From NCBI RefSeq assembly GCF_028554725.1, contig NC_071670.1:20092001-20156000 (forward strand): DNA of 64,000 nt. The letters run 5' to 3'. A program made the position numbers and the translations under genes. A model generated the notes under the pieces. It did not search any database. It had not been told where the DNA came from and saw nothing but the letters and a program-made list of their open reading frames with translations. Below, piece after piece: positions 33,675 to 45,700 of the stretch. Every line of letters starts with the position of its first letter. Within the stretch, counting starts at the first letter, position 1. Source of the stretch: Zeugodacus cucurbitae. Taxonomy: Eukaryota > Arthropoda > Insecta > Diptera > Tephritidae.

Positions 33675-34345
33675 AACAATTTTAAGGCACATAGTCATAA
33701 CTTTAAAGTTGTAGATAATTTCATCTACCTGGGAACCAGCATTAACAGCAATAACAATGTCAGCCTGGAAATCCAACGCAGAATCACTTTTGCCAACAGG
33801 TGCTACTATGGACTAAGTAGGCAATTGAAAAGTAAAGGCCTCTCTCGACGAACAAAAACCAAACTCTACAAGTATCTCATCATTCCCGTCCTACTTTACG
33901 GTGCAGAAGCGTGGACGATGTCAACATCCGATGAGACGGCACTAGGAGTTTTCGAGAGAAAGGTTTTGCGGAAGATTTATGGTCCCTTAAGAATTGGCAA
34001 CGGCGAATACCGCAGACGATGGAACGATGAGCTGTATGTGTTATTCGACAACATAGACATAGTCCAGCGAATAAAAAAACAGCGGCTACGCTGGCTAGGT
34101 CATGTTGTTCGAATGGATGAAAGTGCTCCAGCTCTGAAAGTATTCGATGCAGTACCCGCTGGTGGAAGCCGAGGAAGAGTTAGACCTCCACTCCGATGGA
34201 AGGACCAGGTGGAGAGGGACTTGGCTTCGCTTGGTATAACCAATTGGCGCCAAACTGCCAGAAGAAGGGATACGTGGCGCGCTGTTTTGGACTCGGCTAT
34301 AACCTCGTAAGCGGTGTCTACGCCAGTCAAGAAGAAGAAGATATC
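33675..34345 (+). pseudogene. RTE-type fragment F (open C-terminal frame, GAAGAA tail)
   Basis: Open frame encoding VVDNFIYLGTSIN, CYYGLSRQLKSKGLSRRTK, AEAWTMSTSDETALG, RRRWNDELYVLFDNIDIV and GGSRGRVRPPLRWKDQV up to the natural stop (34308-34310), then TCAAGAAGAAGAAG. It is 5'-truncated. It interrupts the transposase-like ORF of the TAGACCTGG element, so it is the youngest layer of this nest. Confidence 0.82.
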
Positions 34346-36187
34346 GCTTTTGACATAAACCTGGCATGTGACGTCGCGCCAGGTGCACGAAAGGAAAAGT
34401 TCGGGATGCTGCCACTTAAGAAAATAAACATGAGTTGCAATAGCTCTTTGTAATCATGGCGAATGTGGTCTTTTGCTATATTTTTGATGCAAAATTCTTT
34501 ATTGGCTTCACATTCCTCTGCATTTATAGCACATCGCACTTCTTCATCCATGATTCCAATTGAAAGATCTTTTAAATTGAAAGTGTTCCATTCCCGCGAA
34601 AAACGTTCAAATACATAATTCGAGTAATTTGTTGTTGTGAACTCAGTGAACGCAATTCCACTCAATTCCAACAACAGTCTTGTGCAGATAATTTGTGTAG
34701 TCAGTGGCCCGCCTTAGTTCAATGGAATTTTTACTAATTTACTCTTTTCTAATATTTATAAATTTTCTTATCATTATTGGACATATAGAAAAAATTACTG
34801 TGCAAAATATTGAGGAAAAATGAGGTAATTACATTCTATATATAATAAATAAACAGATAACAGTAAAAAAAACAAGTGTTTTTCTATATTTTGAACTTTG
34901 ACCTCATTATGGCACAGGTTGGCACACTCTGATTGAGTTAAAAATTTACCATATGAATTATTACATCGAATCGCATATTTGACCAATCCCCGTACTCAAA
35001 ATTCCAAAAAAAAAAATCTCATATAAGCTGCGCCAGGTCTAATGCATATACTTACATATGTACTTTCCCGTTTATTGTGTGGGTTCATTTTAAAAAAGTA
35101 AAATGGGGAAAATTCGAACATGAAATTATTTTTTGCAATGCCGATGACTTTCTCTCTGATTATGAAGGCGTTGGGAACGCTCAGAGTTCGGCGCCATAGT
35201 GCGAGCTTGTATATTTCTAATATTATATTTTGTTCTTCAAGCCGCTGCACACGCTCCGTATTTTTTTTTTTTTTTTTTTGATTTTTTTGATTTTTTTTTT
35301 TTTTCTGCGAGCGCTCTTTACTCGACTCTCTGACACGCGATTGCGATTCGAAGAGAATGACTTGCAAGATTTAAGTTTCAGATTAAGATTCTCCATCACG
35401 GAGGCTTTTTGATACACTCACCTGGGAACTATTTCCAGAAAGTTGAGATTCTTGCAAAAAATATAGCCTATGTTACTCGGGGTGAAATCGGCACAGTAAT
35501 TTTAGAGTTTATTCATTACAAACATACATATAAATCTTTTCTTTTTATAATAGTAGTATAGATATAGATAGAAAAAAAGTTATTCGTCTTTTCTCAGATC
35601 AATTTGCAAAATATAGCTTTTTTCATTTAAGAATAGAAAGAAAGCTTGTTTTTTGAGGTTATTTTGCATGCATCTCATATTCCAGACCAGTACCAAATGA
35701 TTATTACCTGTTCCTGTCTATGGCGAATGACGTTGATTATGGAAATTAGTCTCAAGAGAAATTTCAAAAATATTCTTCCCAAGTTTTTTGCCAATAGCAA
35801 CAAGAGTTTCTATAAGAGTGACATTATGAAATTATCTTCAAAATCTCAACAAGTTGTTGAACAAAACTGTGCATATTTGAAATGAATCGGATCATTCCAA
35901 ATAATGTAAAAATAAATTTAAAAAATAGTAAATAAATTTAAAAAATAGTCCTGGACTTAATATAATCATCGTGAGGAATGATTGGTTCAGGCAAATATGA
36001 ATCAAACTGAGTTTTATAAGGTGAAAAGAAGACTTAATATTTTAGGCTTTTAAGAAATCAAGAAAGCACAAGAAAAAATAATATAAGTGTACTTCAAAAG
36101 AAGTAGAAAAAATTCGATAGTGGCCAATGCCGATGCCAAGGCCGATTAATCTAGTCATCCGCAAATATCGCTGTCACATAACTTGAG

Positions 36188-38461
36188 CAGAGAACTTACA
36201 ACATAGAGAAGGAGCATTTTGATTTTTGTATGATGCTCGATACGGTCATTTACAGAGCTTATAATTGGCTAGTAGGGAATTCACCATTCGCTCGTTACTC
36301 GTTATTATTTAACAGAATTGACTGCTGGGGAATGAACATTTGTGATGATTGGCATTTTGATGTGATATGCCCATGCTTTGATATGATAAACTATTTTGAC
36401 TTTTTATAAATTTTAACTGATCAATAGAATTTTTTCAGCTCATAAATAATATTTAAAATAATTTGTAGAAAAATAAATAAAAATTTATGTCAATATTTCG
36501 GTTTCATTTATAAATGAAATGTGAAAAATATTTAATAGAATTTGTAGGAAATTAAAAAAATATTTTTCAATATTTCGGTTTTATAAATTAAATGTGTTAA
36601 AATTTAAAAAAATTGCTACATTTTAAAAAAATTATAGGTATAAATGAGCATTTGTATGTATAGATATGCATATACACATGTATATATTATCTGTCATATG
36701 CGCGATCGCATAAAAAACCTCCCACGTACACGATATTTCTACATATGTATGTATCTACTACATTCATTCATAAATATATTTTTATGTAAGCGTAAAAAGG
36801 GAATTCCTTCATATGAGCAATCACCAACGCACAAATATTCGCGAATGACCTACAAACTTACAAGTGTACGTACATACGTATGTATGTAGAATATTACGAA
36901 TTGGCAATCGTCATACGAACAAAAACACCATTCCTTCATATGCGCAACAGCAAACGCACCAATTAGAATATGTGAATGTGAATGACCGTCAAAAACCAAA
37001 CCAACGCATATACAAACTTACATACATGAGTAACTCACTACAAAAAACTATGAACATCAAGAAGCAGAAACAATATGTCAACTCTTTTCCCCGCTGCACC
37101 CGTCGGTGTAGACAAACTGCTTCCTCGCGACGACGACAAAAGCTAAAATCATATTTCGATGTTGATGCTGAAGTCAAAGCGAAAAGTGGCAACAGTTCAA
37201 GCAGCTTGACAAAAATCACAAAAGAATCAATTTTCATATTTGCCATCAATTGTGGCAGAAATATAAAATATGCGGAAAAATAAGACTTCGGCCAGGATTT
37301 GAACCCGAGCACTGTCTAAATAGCGGATGCGCGCGTACCACACGCACCACGAAAGCTGCTGAAAGTCGATCAGCTTAATTGATATTTTATAACCCATAGC
37401 ACAAGATGCTAGCTCTAATAGAAATATGAATATGATTCTCGGCCACTGCCAGTTTTCTCTTCTGAAGGAAATATCAGAAATTATTTGAATTTGTGATTTT
37501 TAGCATCCCAGACAATGCCGCTTTTGGGCAAGGCATGCGCGGAGATGTGCGCGACGCTTGCGCTTATGAATGAAGTTCACATGCTTTGTTGTTGATACGC
37601 ATGCGTTTCAACATGGAAATGTGTTGTAATTTTTTGTTGTAGGCGAGTTGCTTTTTCCGAAGATGTGTCGAAGTGACAAATCTGCGGAATGTAGATTTGT
37701 ATATTCACATTTATATGTACATATGTATGTATGTACATATAAATTTTTGCACGCGTATGGTAGTAAAAATATTTGAACATACACATTGTTATGAAATTTG
37801 CCGACGGCAAATCAATGATTGTTCGAGTCCAGAATGATATTATAGATTTGTTATATAGTTTATTTAAATGATTAAAGAATAAAATGGACTTTTTAATCAG
37901 ATTTGAATAAAAAATATCTAATAAAAATTAAATGAAATAAAAATATTTATGAATAATATATAAATTTAATAAAACACGACTTTCAGGATTGACTACCATC
38001 AATTGGCGAATTTTCGCACAATCAGTGAATTATCATTCATATGTACATACATATGTATATTCACACATATTTTCTTATTTTGCCTATCCAAGGAATTCCC
38101 TAGTTGAGAAAGGGCAACAGGTTCGACGCTCATCATAAACATAATTTTTCATTCATTTTATTAATAATTGGGTAAAAATATGATTTTAATTATTAATTAT
38201 TTCAATTTATAAATTAGTTTAAAATAACTTGAAATAAAAAAAAAATACAAAATTTAAATGAATTTGAAAAACATCAAATGATTATTTCATGTGCCAGCGA
38301 TTTCTCGTTTTACAGAATTCCCTATGCTAAAACTGAAATCGCTGTTAACTTTTCATGAGGTGAGTTCCCCAGCAGCGTGGTAAATTCCCTAGTACACTTC
38401 TTTCAGATTTGAATTTCAGTCGCTGTCGAACCTGCACCTTCTCTATGTTGTAAGTTCTCTG
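36188..38461. mobile_element. 2.3 kb element with CAGAGAACTTACAAC ends
   Basis: CAGAGAACTTACAACATAGA at the left and its exact inverse at the right, flanked by CTTGAG on both sides (36182-36187, 38462-38467), a 6-bp duplication. Subterminal inverted blocks (TAGGGAATTCACC / GGTAAATTCCCTA, and CTGCTGGGGAA on both sides) strengthen the call. The interior is AT-rich with degenerate ~100-base repeats near 36790-37030 (ATTCCTTCATATG) and a tRNA-like segment. The 139-codon frame at 36864-37283 is low-complexity and I do not support it as a gene. Inserted in the Jockey copy. Confidence 0.65.
37284..37367 (-). tRNA. tRNA-like sequence (possibly SINE-related)
   Basis: Minus strand, 84 nt. GGGTTCAAATCCTGG is a good B-box/T-arm (loop TTCAAAT). 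The ends GACTT and AAGTC pair as an acceptor stem. A possible anticodon arm GTGTG-loop-CGCAT has loop GTACGCG. The A-box is weak and the variable region long, so a degenerate or tRNA-derived repeat is more likely than a working tRNA. Confidence 0.3.
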
Positions 38462-38490
38462 CTTGAGTCAGTGGGGATATCACTTAATAC

Positions 38491-39730
38491 ATACATATGT
38501 ATGCATGTATGTGAATACATTTACCTTAAGGGTAAAGGGTAAGTTGGTATACAATCTGGAATCGCGAACATAAACACTCGTGTGTATCAGAGATCTGCAT
38601 TGAGTAATAATGAAATTAGTGCACAAACTCATGAGCCAAACAAATTGGTGTAAATGAGTACTAATACAAATATCAAAAATGACAAAGACTCATTTCCACC
38701 AAACCAAAAAAAACTCATAGTATTTCTACACTTATATGTGCCGTCAATTTATGACTCAAACGAGCGTATATTAAAAATTTCATTTTACTCACTTGTTCAT
38801 TGGTCACGATGAAAATAAACTTGAATGAGCTCGCTACACTGATCGGCATGAGTGGAATTGTGACTTCGTAGCTGAGCACGAAAGTAAAGATACCCAGTAG
38901 GAACTTTGTCACATTACATGTTTCATTATTTCATTGAACATGCATTTTCGTGCGTCTTTATTTATTTTCAATATATTAATATTAAAAGAAATATATTAGA
39001 ACCTAAAAGTATTAACTTTACTGTCATTAATTAACTTAAAACATTAAATGTAATACACGACATCAAAGAACAAAACACATCGTTAGTCATTTCCCGCAGG
39101 GCACTTTTGCCTAGCGGCGGCACAGCCTTCGTCAGTTTTACTTTGATCCTATTCGTATCACTTTATTTATTTAGCTATACTATTGGTGTTATTTTGGTGG
39201 TATGGCTCATTTTTGTTTAACTTGACTGAATTATTGGCTCATGAGACAATTGAGCACTTCAACGATACGTATGAAGAGAAACTTACTCATTTTTCATGTT
39301 CTCGCTTTGTGTGCTGTGCGTAAATGTGTTTTAGTGGATCTTTGTGTTTGATGATTTTTGACTTATATGCACTAATACTACTTTTTGTGTTACTCAACCA
39401 ATGACTCAAAAAAGGGAATAATTGCAGTTCTCTGGTGTGTATCAATGTGTGTTCGGTGTTCTTTTCCCTTATTGAATTTTTGAAACAACAACATTTCCAT
39501 ATACATATGGCAAAGTAGTCATCCACATCATCCACAATACCACATGTCGCTGCTCGAGTTGTACGTGTTTCTCTCTAGTTACGAACGACAACGGCACTGG
39601 AGAGCTGACAAGTTGCGTAGTTGCATTGTCGGCGTCGTTTCCATTTGTCGTGTCGTGTGTGGTTGCGTTTACTAACACGACAATAAGGCTTGTGAGTTTT
39701 ACAACTTTTATGTTGAACTGAATTTTGAAA
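38491..39730. other. Upstream region of gene 4, no recognised feature
   Basis: Nothing coding was recognised. TCAGTT occurs at 39132 but without the context shared by genes 1-3. The promoter homology of genes 1-3 is not detectable here. Confidence 0.45.
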
Positions 39731-42700
39731 ATGGATGTAAACAAACAAATTAATATACGCCTAGTGCAGACAGTAGAAAAGTATCCATGTTTGTACAACA
39801 ACACACTCAAAGAGTACTCCAAGCTAAGTTTTACCGAAGGGGCATGGGTAGAAGTAGCCGAGGAGCTTTCTAGTACGCGTAAGTATAACATGTAGTTTTT
39901 TACCGGCACTGGATACAGAACCTTGAAAATTTTCAAAATAAGCACAACAAGTTTGAGAAGATACTATAGATCAAAATTCAACAAAGTGAACTAAGTAAAT
40001 TCATATGTACATATATGACATTTCATTTTTTTTACCCGAATTTGACATGTTTGTTGCCACTTATTTAACCCTTACATTTATTCAAAAATTCAAATTTTGA
40101 AAGTCAAAAGTAAACAAATTTCAAACCAAAAAAAATAGTTTTTAAATTAATAAAAGGAAATGCCGAATACTTTCTGCTTATGCAAAACAACTCATGGAAG
40201 CAATTTACTGTTTTGTGCTTCAACTGACAAATTGCAAACAATTTTATCAATATATATTGCATTGTTCAAGATAAAAAAGATGGGTTAATGTAAACAAATA
40301 CATGAATTGTTTACTATTTTATTGTCAAAAACGGGTATGTCAAATACTTAGTTCACTTTGTTGAATACACTTCGCGTAAATCAATACACATTAAGTATGA
40401 ATATCCCTATTAGCCGATAGGTGGTGGTTGTGAACACTTTCGTGTGCCGTTAAATATAACTAATACCAACATTTTGCTTTCTTTCCACATTTTTTGTGAC
40501 ATATTTTGGGTTTGATATCGATTTAAATAGTTTTTGTTAAAATAGTAGTAGCTTTGCGACTCCTATTTTGTTTTGAGTGTTTTGTGCTAACTTTTATTTA
40601 ACAGTAATTTGATCAAATTAAAATTCATATTATTAATGCTATTTTATTCACAAAGAAATTCATTAAATCATCTTCTGCCTTTTTATTGGTTTTGCCTGCT
40701 GTCAAGTTAAGTACTCCTATTGCCAGGTAGGTGGCGCTAACACTCAGCACAATTTTCGCATCATTACCACGAACACTAATGACGTAGCACATGACATAAA
40801 CTGCGAAATTTGTATATAAATTGCAAACAAATACATAAACATGTTTATAAACTTGTCAATACGAGTAATACAGTGGAACTTTTCTAACTCGAATCACCAT
40901 AATCCACAAAAAACTTCGATTTACGGAATTTTCATTAAAACATAACTTTTATCAAAAGCTGTAAAATATAGATTTATACACATTTTTTTTACTTACTTCG
41001 CATAACGTATGTACATAAAACTTTATAAAATAAAGAATTCGAGTTATGGAGATGTTCGAGTTATGGATGGAAATTTGTATGAAAGTTGATTTCTAAACGC
41101 TATTGCCAATTCAAAAGTTCGAGATATGGCGATCATCGACTTAAGCTCAAACTACATAGCTCGCGTATGCGATATATAAATATACATTAATTTGCGAAAG
41201 CGAAAAAATGCGCTTGACTGCGTATATATTGTAAAAGATTTCCAAAATCTGTCGTTTACGCTGAAACTCTACCCGGAGTTCGATCACTGGATTGTCAAAT
41301 AAAAGTCACACTTTAATGGCTACACACTAAACTTTATTTCTAATTCCTTATAACATAACACTTTATTACTTATTACTCTACTTTACAACTCTAACTTATA
41401 GCTTGTTTACACTTTACTCGACAACTCTCTTATTAGAACTGTGTCTTGCTGGCAGCCCTTATATAGTCGATTGTTAGCGATACATTGCCACTCGAACATT
41501 CTGGCAACTACGAGTATCGATGTCTAGATACTTCTGGCAAGTTATCGATTTCAATAGTCAATTCTAGTTTGTTCTGGTTCCATTTTCGTTACAATATCGT
41601 GCAACTCCATAAATGCGCTTTTGAATGCGTTGACAGCTGTATACAAGGTGATACACATACACACTTTTTATTTGCGAGTTTGAAATCGACCTAAATAATA
41701 TGGACGGCGATTTTAAATTTTAATTGTAAGTAACATAATGTTGGTTGCTATTCTTAAGAATGTGAAGATTGCTGTGTTAGTTGAAAATTTTCAACTTCTG
41801 TGTGTCTTCGAATCCGAGTTCGAAATTCGGAGCGTTGGTTGCGAAAACATGCGAAAGCTATGTAGCTCATCTCATAAGAACATGTGTATTCAACTCAACT
41901 GTCAAACGTTCGCATTCGCATTCGCGAGCTATGCAGTAGCTGCTTTATAGAAGTTCCACTGTATTCGAATAGTTTTTATACATGTAGAATGTATAAACCT
42001 CAGTATATACAGTAGAAAACCTTTTTTTTGTTTACATTAATTTGCATCTTTTAACACACCACCGAGGCGTACTTGGGTTGTGTGCTACGCTTTTTTTGCT
42101 ACAATTGTGGTAATTAGGGTGTTGTGCTAGCATTTAATCTTCACAAAACTTTTAAAGTCCGATGAATAGTACTTAAATAATTATTAAATAAAATAAATTT
42201 TTTCATTATTATTGGAATTATTTTAAATTATTTCGGATATTTATTAAATTTTATGTGGTATTAAGTGTTATTTATTGATAAGTTAGTTATATATTATGTA
42301 CAAGTGTATACGCGATTCAACTAATTTTTAAATATTGTATTAAAATAAATACATCCCTGGGTTGGTGACACCGTATTTGGCGCTTTCAAATTTTAAAAGA
42401 TTTAATATTACTATTAAACAATTTGAATAATTTTCACTAAACAGCCTTGAAAGAGTATGTTTGTCTGGTTCAAGATAGTTCTTGGCAAACTTTTCAAGCA
42501 TTGGCAATGTCTTCCATAGATAGTCAGCAATCTATTAGACATTGTATGGAAATTGATATAATTGAAAACAATTTCCTTCAGAGAAATTCATTTTCATATT
42601 TATATGGTTATATGTATAATGAATATTTTAAAATGCACAATTGTTTGCTGTCTTTAACATTATTCGAGAAAGGGTAGATCTCTAAAGACGCCTATACTTT

Positions 42701-45700
42701 TACAAAATAAAAAGTGTAGGATTCGTCAAACTTAGTAAATGCTCTTGAGCTTTTTATAAATTTCATAAAAAACTTATATTAGTATTAAATGACGATTTTG
42801 ATTCTTGTTACCTTGGACCCGATGGTTTGAAATGCCTATTCAATAGGATCATGACATATTTTGTTTTAAAAATGTTTAATAAGGAGGCAACCACGTATCA
42901 TTTCAAGCTTATAAAACTTTTGTGTACTTCCAAGCTTTGCAATTCAAAGTATTTTAAATATAATTGTATGTGTGTATGTGATTGGCGTTGCAACCGTTTA
43001 GCCGGTTATAGCCGAATCGACGATAGTGCGCCACCTCTCTCTCTTCTTCGCAGTTCGGCACCAGTTGGAGATCCCAAGTGTAACCAGGTCGCTCTCCACC
43101 TGGTCCTTCCAACGGAGTGGAGGCCTTCCCCTTCCTCGGCTTCCTCCGGCGGGTACTGCATCGAACACTTTCAGGGCTGGAGTGTTTTCGTCCATTCGGA
43201 CAACATGACCTAGCCAGCGTAGCCGCTGTCTTTTCATCGTTCCATCGTCTGCGGTATTCGCCGTTGCCAATGTTCTGAGGAGCATAAATCTTACGCAAAA
43301 TTTTCCTCTCGAAAACTCCTAGTGTCGTCTCATCTGATGTTGACATCGTCCAAGCTTCTGCACCGTAAAGCAGGACGGGAATGATAAGCGACTTGTAGAG
43401 CTTGATTTTGGTTCGTCGAGAGAGGACTTTACTGTTCAATTGCCTATTAAGTCCAAAGTAGTTATTTGTAATAATTTAAGTAAAAACTAGCAAAAATGGA
43501 TTTTTTGCTAATTTTGTGCCAGTTAAGTTTAAATAAATGTGGCCAAAAATAACGTACCACAGAGAAGTACTTGTATGAGAGCTGTATTTTATTCTCACCA
43601 CTTATGAAGTATCTCATCAACATTTAATATTTTTTTTTGCAATAATATGGCACACATTGATGTTAAAATCTTCTATAATTGAAATATAGTATAAATAAAT
43701 AATTTCGCTTTATATAAGACAGCTATATACATAATATTTGCTATTTTATGACTAAAGTTTTACTAAAATGAAGTACTCAATATATACAGCACTGTATGTA
43801 CTGTGGTATAAACTTTTATCTTTTATCAAGATAACAAATTAAGTGTATGAGAAAACGATCTGTAAAATTGTGGCGTAATCTTTTGTTTGAACTTATTTAT
43901 ATTTATTATTTTATTTAATATGTATGTACATTTTAATATGTATTCGTAAAACTTGTTCATTTATTTTCATTCCACAAAACGGTTCTATTCCTGTACTTAT
44001 GCCCGGTTTCACAGTCCATGCTTAGGATAAACAGCGAAATAGTATTTACTATGCATGCTTAAATTTAGAATGCTGAACCATAGAACCGTGACATATATAG
44101 TTATGTCATAAATAGACAACTTAATCTCGTGACTTGGGCACTCAGTGCCCAGTTTTTTATAGAAAGGAAAAAACATGAGTTTATAGCTAGAAATATAGAT
44201 ATTCTTACTGAAAAAGTTTTAATTTTTATTTTTGAGGTATGTTCGTTTTGTGAAAAAGATCTTTAGCACGAACTAAGCTTCCCTTCTCAGCATCGGAGCC
44301 AAATATTAATTTTTTTGGAACTATCTTTCCTATTTATCTCATGAGCAATACCTTCAACAAGAGACACTGGGATAACGCGAATGAAGACATCACTTGTTAA
44401 TCCACAATTTTACGTTCATATTGACGTTGATTAAGCAGAAACTACATAGCTCGCGAATGCGAAAGCGAACGTTTGACAGTTGAGTTGAATACACATGTTC
44501 TTATGAGATGATCTACATAGCTTTCGCATGTTTTCGCAACCAACGCTCCCAAATTCGAACTCGGATTCGAAGACGCACAGAAGTTGAAAATTTTCAACTT
44601 TCATGCGCTAACACAGCAACCTTTACATTCTTAAGAATAGCAACCAACATTATGTTACTTACATCTTGTATGTTTTAATTATTTAAGCTCGTTTTCTTCG
44701 ATACAATATAAGTATTTTGGAAAATATAATATTTATTAATTTATTAATAATAAATTTATCAAATATTTTAATTAATTTTTAAAGATTAGGGGTGATGAAG
44801 TTTTAATAAACAAGGTAGACAGTTTAAATTTTCCTTCCGTTGCTTAATTCGAGGTTTTCTATGTACACTGATTATAAAAATCAATAAAAATTTAAAATCG
44901 CCGTCCATATTATTTAGGTCGTTTTCAAACTCGCAAATAAAAAGTGTGTACATATGTGTATCACCTTGTATACAGCTGTCAACGCATTCAAAAGCGCATT
45001 TATGGAGATGCTCGATATATACGCAGTCAAGCGCATTTTTTTGCTTTCGCATTCGCATACGCGAGCTATGTAGTTTCAGCTTTTCACAGCCACACAAAAA
45101 AAATTGGCATGACCTGGAAATCATGTTATGTGTACTACATGTTTTGGGGACGCTGAATATATATATGTTATTGGTTCGTCATTTTGAATAAAAAAAAAGC
45201 GGATTCGTATTTAGCCCCCGAGTAGCTAGTTTTAAGCGAATCCGGTTTATTTAAAAAATCGCTGTCCGCCATATTGGTTTTCTGGGATTATCTCAAAACC
45301 CTGATCTGACAGAGTTAAATGGACCTCGGATTCGGATTCAGCGACCCCAAAAACATATAGCACAAATTTTGTATGACTGTGTTATTTACCCATTTCCAAT
45401 TCCAATTCCGATCATCGTTTCTTAGTTGGCATGGCATTGACCACCATACAGTTTGGTCGGTCCTTCCCTAACTACAATATTTTTCTCCATGATTACCCTC
45501 AAATCTGCTTTCGTCAAGTCCATATCTACAGCAGCATCCTTGTAGATGCATTCTTCGAAACATTTATCTCTAATGGGCTGAGTATTATCATCTCCGAAGA
45601 CAAACTGGTCACTGGGTAACGGTTCGTGGTCATCAACAAATGTACATATGTATGTGATGATTTTCCGTCATCAGCAACATTAGTATCATTAGCATTGAAT

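Larger units (their letters stand above)
32678..35041 (-). mobile_element. DNA transposon with ~190-bp TIRs, 8-bp TSD and degenerate transposase
   Basis: Both ends begin TAGACCTGGCG; inverted repeats run 32678-32865 and 34843-35041 with only a few differences. The 8-bp duplication ATGCATAT is perfect (32670-32677, 35042-35049) and fits the hAT nTnnnnAn pattern. On the minus strand a broken transposase-like ORF runs inward: 34674-34345 (SREWNTFNLKDLS, IAKDHIRHDYKELLQL, PGATSHARFMSKAI), an RTE insertion, then HLWYLSEEAVGLAFCDSNV (~33435-33380), a frameshift, and 33403-32939 (AVNDSAEKKVKLITDFNRS, HSEEDKQYLLHIVENYRQKF). I recall this C-terminal pattern from unnamed insect and cnidarian transposon ORFs but cannot name the superfamily. 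Confidence 0.72.
32617..35562 (-). mobile_element. Helitron split by a TAGACCTGG element
   Basis: Minus-strand 5' end TCTATACTACTATTATAAAA (35562 downward), preceded by A; 3' end CTAG at 32617-32620, followed by T. Body pieces 32617-32677 and 35042-35562 match the Helitron at 30449-31624. Without the nested element it is ~570 bases and non-autonomous. Confidence 0.65.
32439..36153. mobile_element. hAT-like element, copy 2, hosting a Helitron nest
   Basis: The left end TAGTGTCCGACCGATACC plus GGCCGATGCCGATTAATCGG repeats match copy 1 (54153). The right end GGCCGATTAATCTA is shorter. Flanks GTCATCCC (32431-32438) and GTCATCCG (36154-36161) are an 8-bp duplication with one mismatch, and they fall within the Jockey FADD codons. 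The interior at 35570-35900 aligns with 54250-54530. No transposase seen; 32617-35562 is a nested Helitron. Confidence 0.7.
31746..38490 (-). pseudogene. Jockey-type non-LTR retrotransposon, split by two insertions
   Basis: Minus-strand pieces at 38490-38462, 36187-36154 and 32438-31746 join into one degraded reverse-transcriptase C-terminal half. In order: SDIPTD, VTAIFADD (split exactly inside the catalytic FADD), TALLAAGES, WRIKLND, AKYLGITLYAKLRWKK, GRRSTLSIENKLFIYNQVLK, WAYGAQ, QNKVLRSIANAPWNVR and DLHRDLGV, then a short 3' UTR ending in an A-rich TAATAATAATAAAA run (~31746). Block order is that of Jockey-clade elements. Several small frameshifts and a 5' truncation make it non-functional even without the insertions. 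Confidence 0.8.
40871..41961. mobile_element. Tigger/pogo-like TIR element, hosting a MITE
   Basis: CAGTGGAACTTTTCTAACTC at the left and the inverse of CAGTGGAACTTCTATAA at the right, each flanked by TA. The subterminal region holds repeats of GTTCGAG(T)TATGG (41040-41140). A related right end lies at 46090-46225. No transposase. Confidence 0.5.

Noticed and set aside
34095..34415. Minus-strand frames over RTE fragment F
   Set aside because: Antisense of the RTE C-terminal domain; equivalents appear over fragments B, G and H.
36864..37283. 139-codon plus-strand frame
   Set aside because: Rich in microsatellite-derived residues, no recognisable domain, inside a repeat with degenerate tandem units.
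37661..37740. TATG/CATA clusters as possible CRISPR-like arrays (also 47460, 50260, 60072)
   Set aside because: These are simple microsatellites common in fly genomes; no repeat-spacer structure.
39469..39945. 158-codon minus-strand frame over the first exon of gene 4
   Set aside because: Antisense shadow of MADF exon 1 and its leader; exon 1 on the plus strand has domain motifs and a consensus donor.
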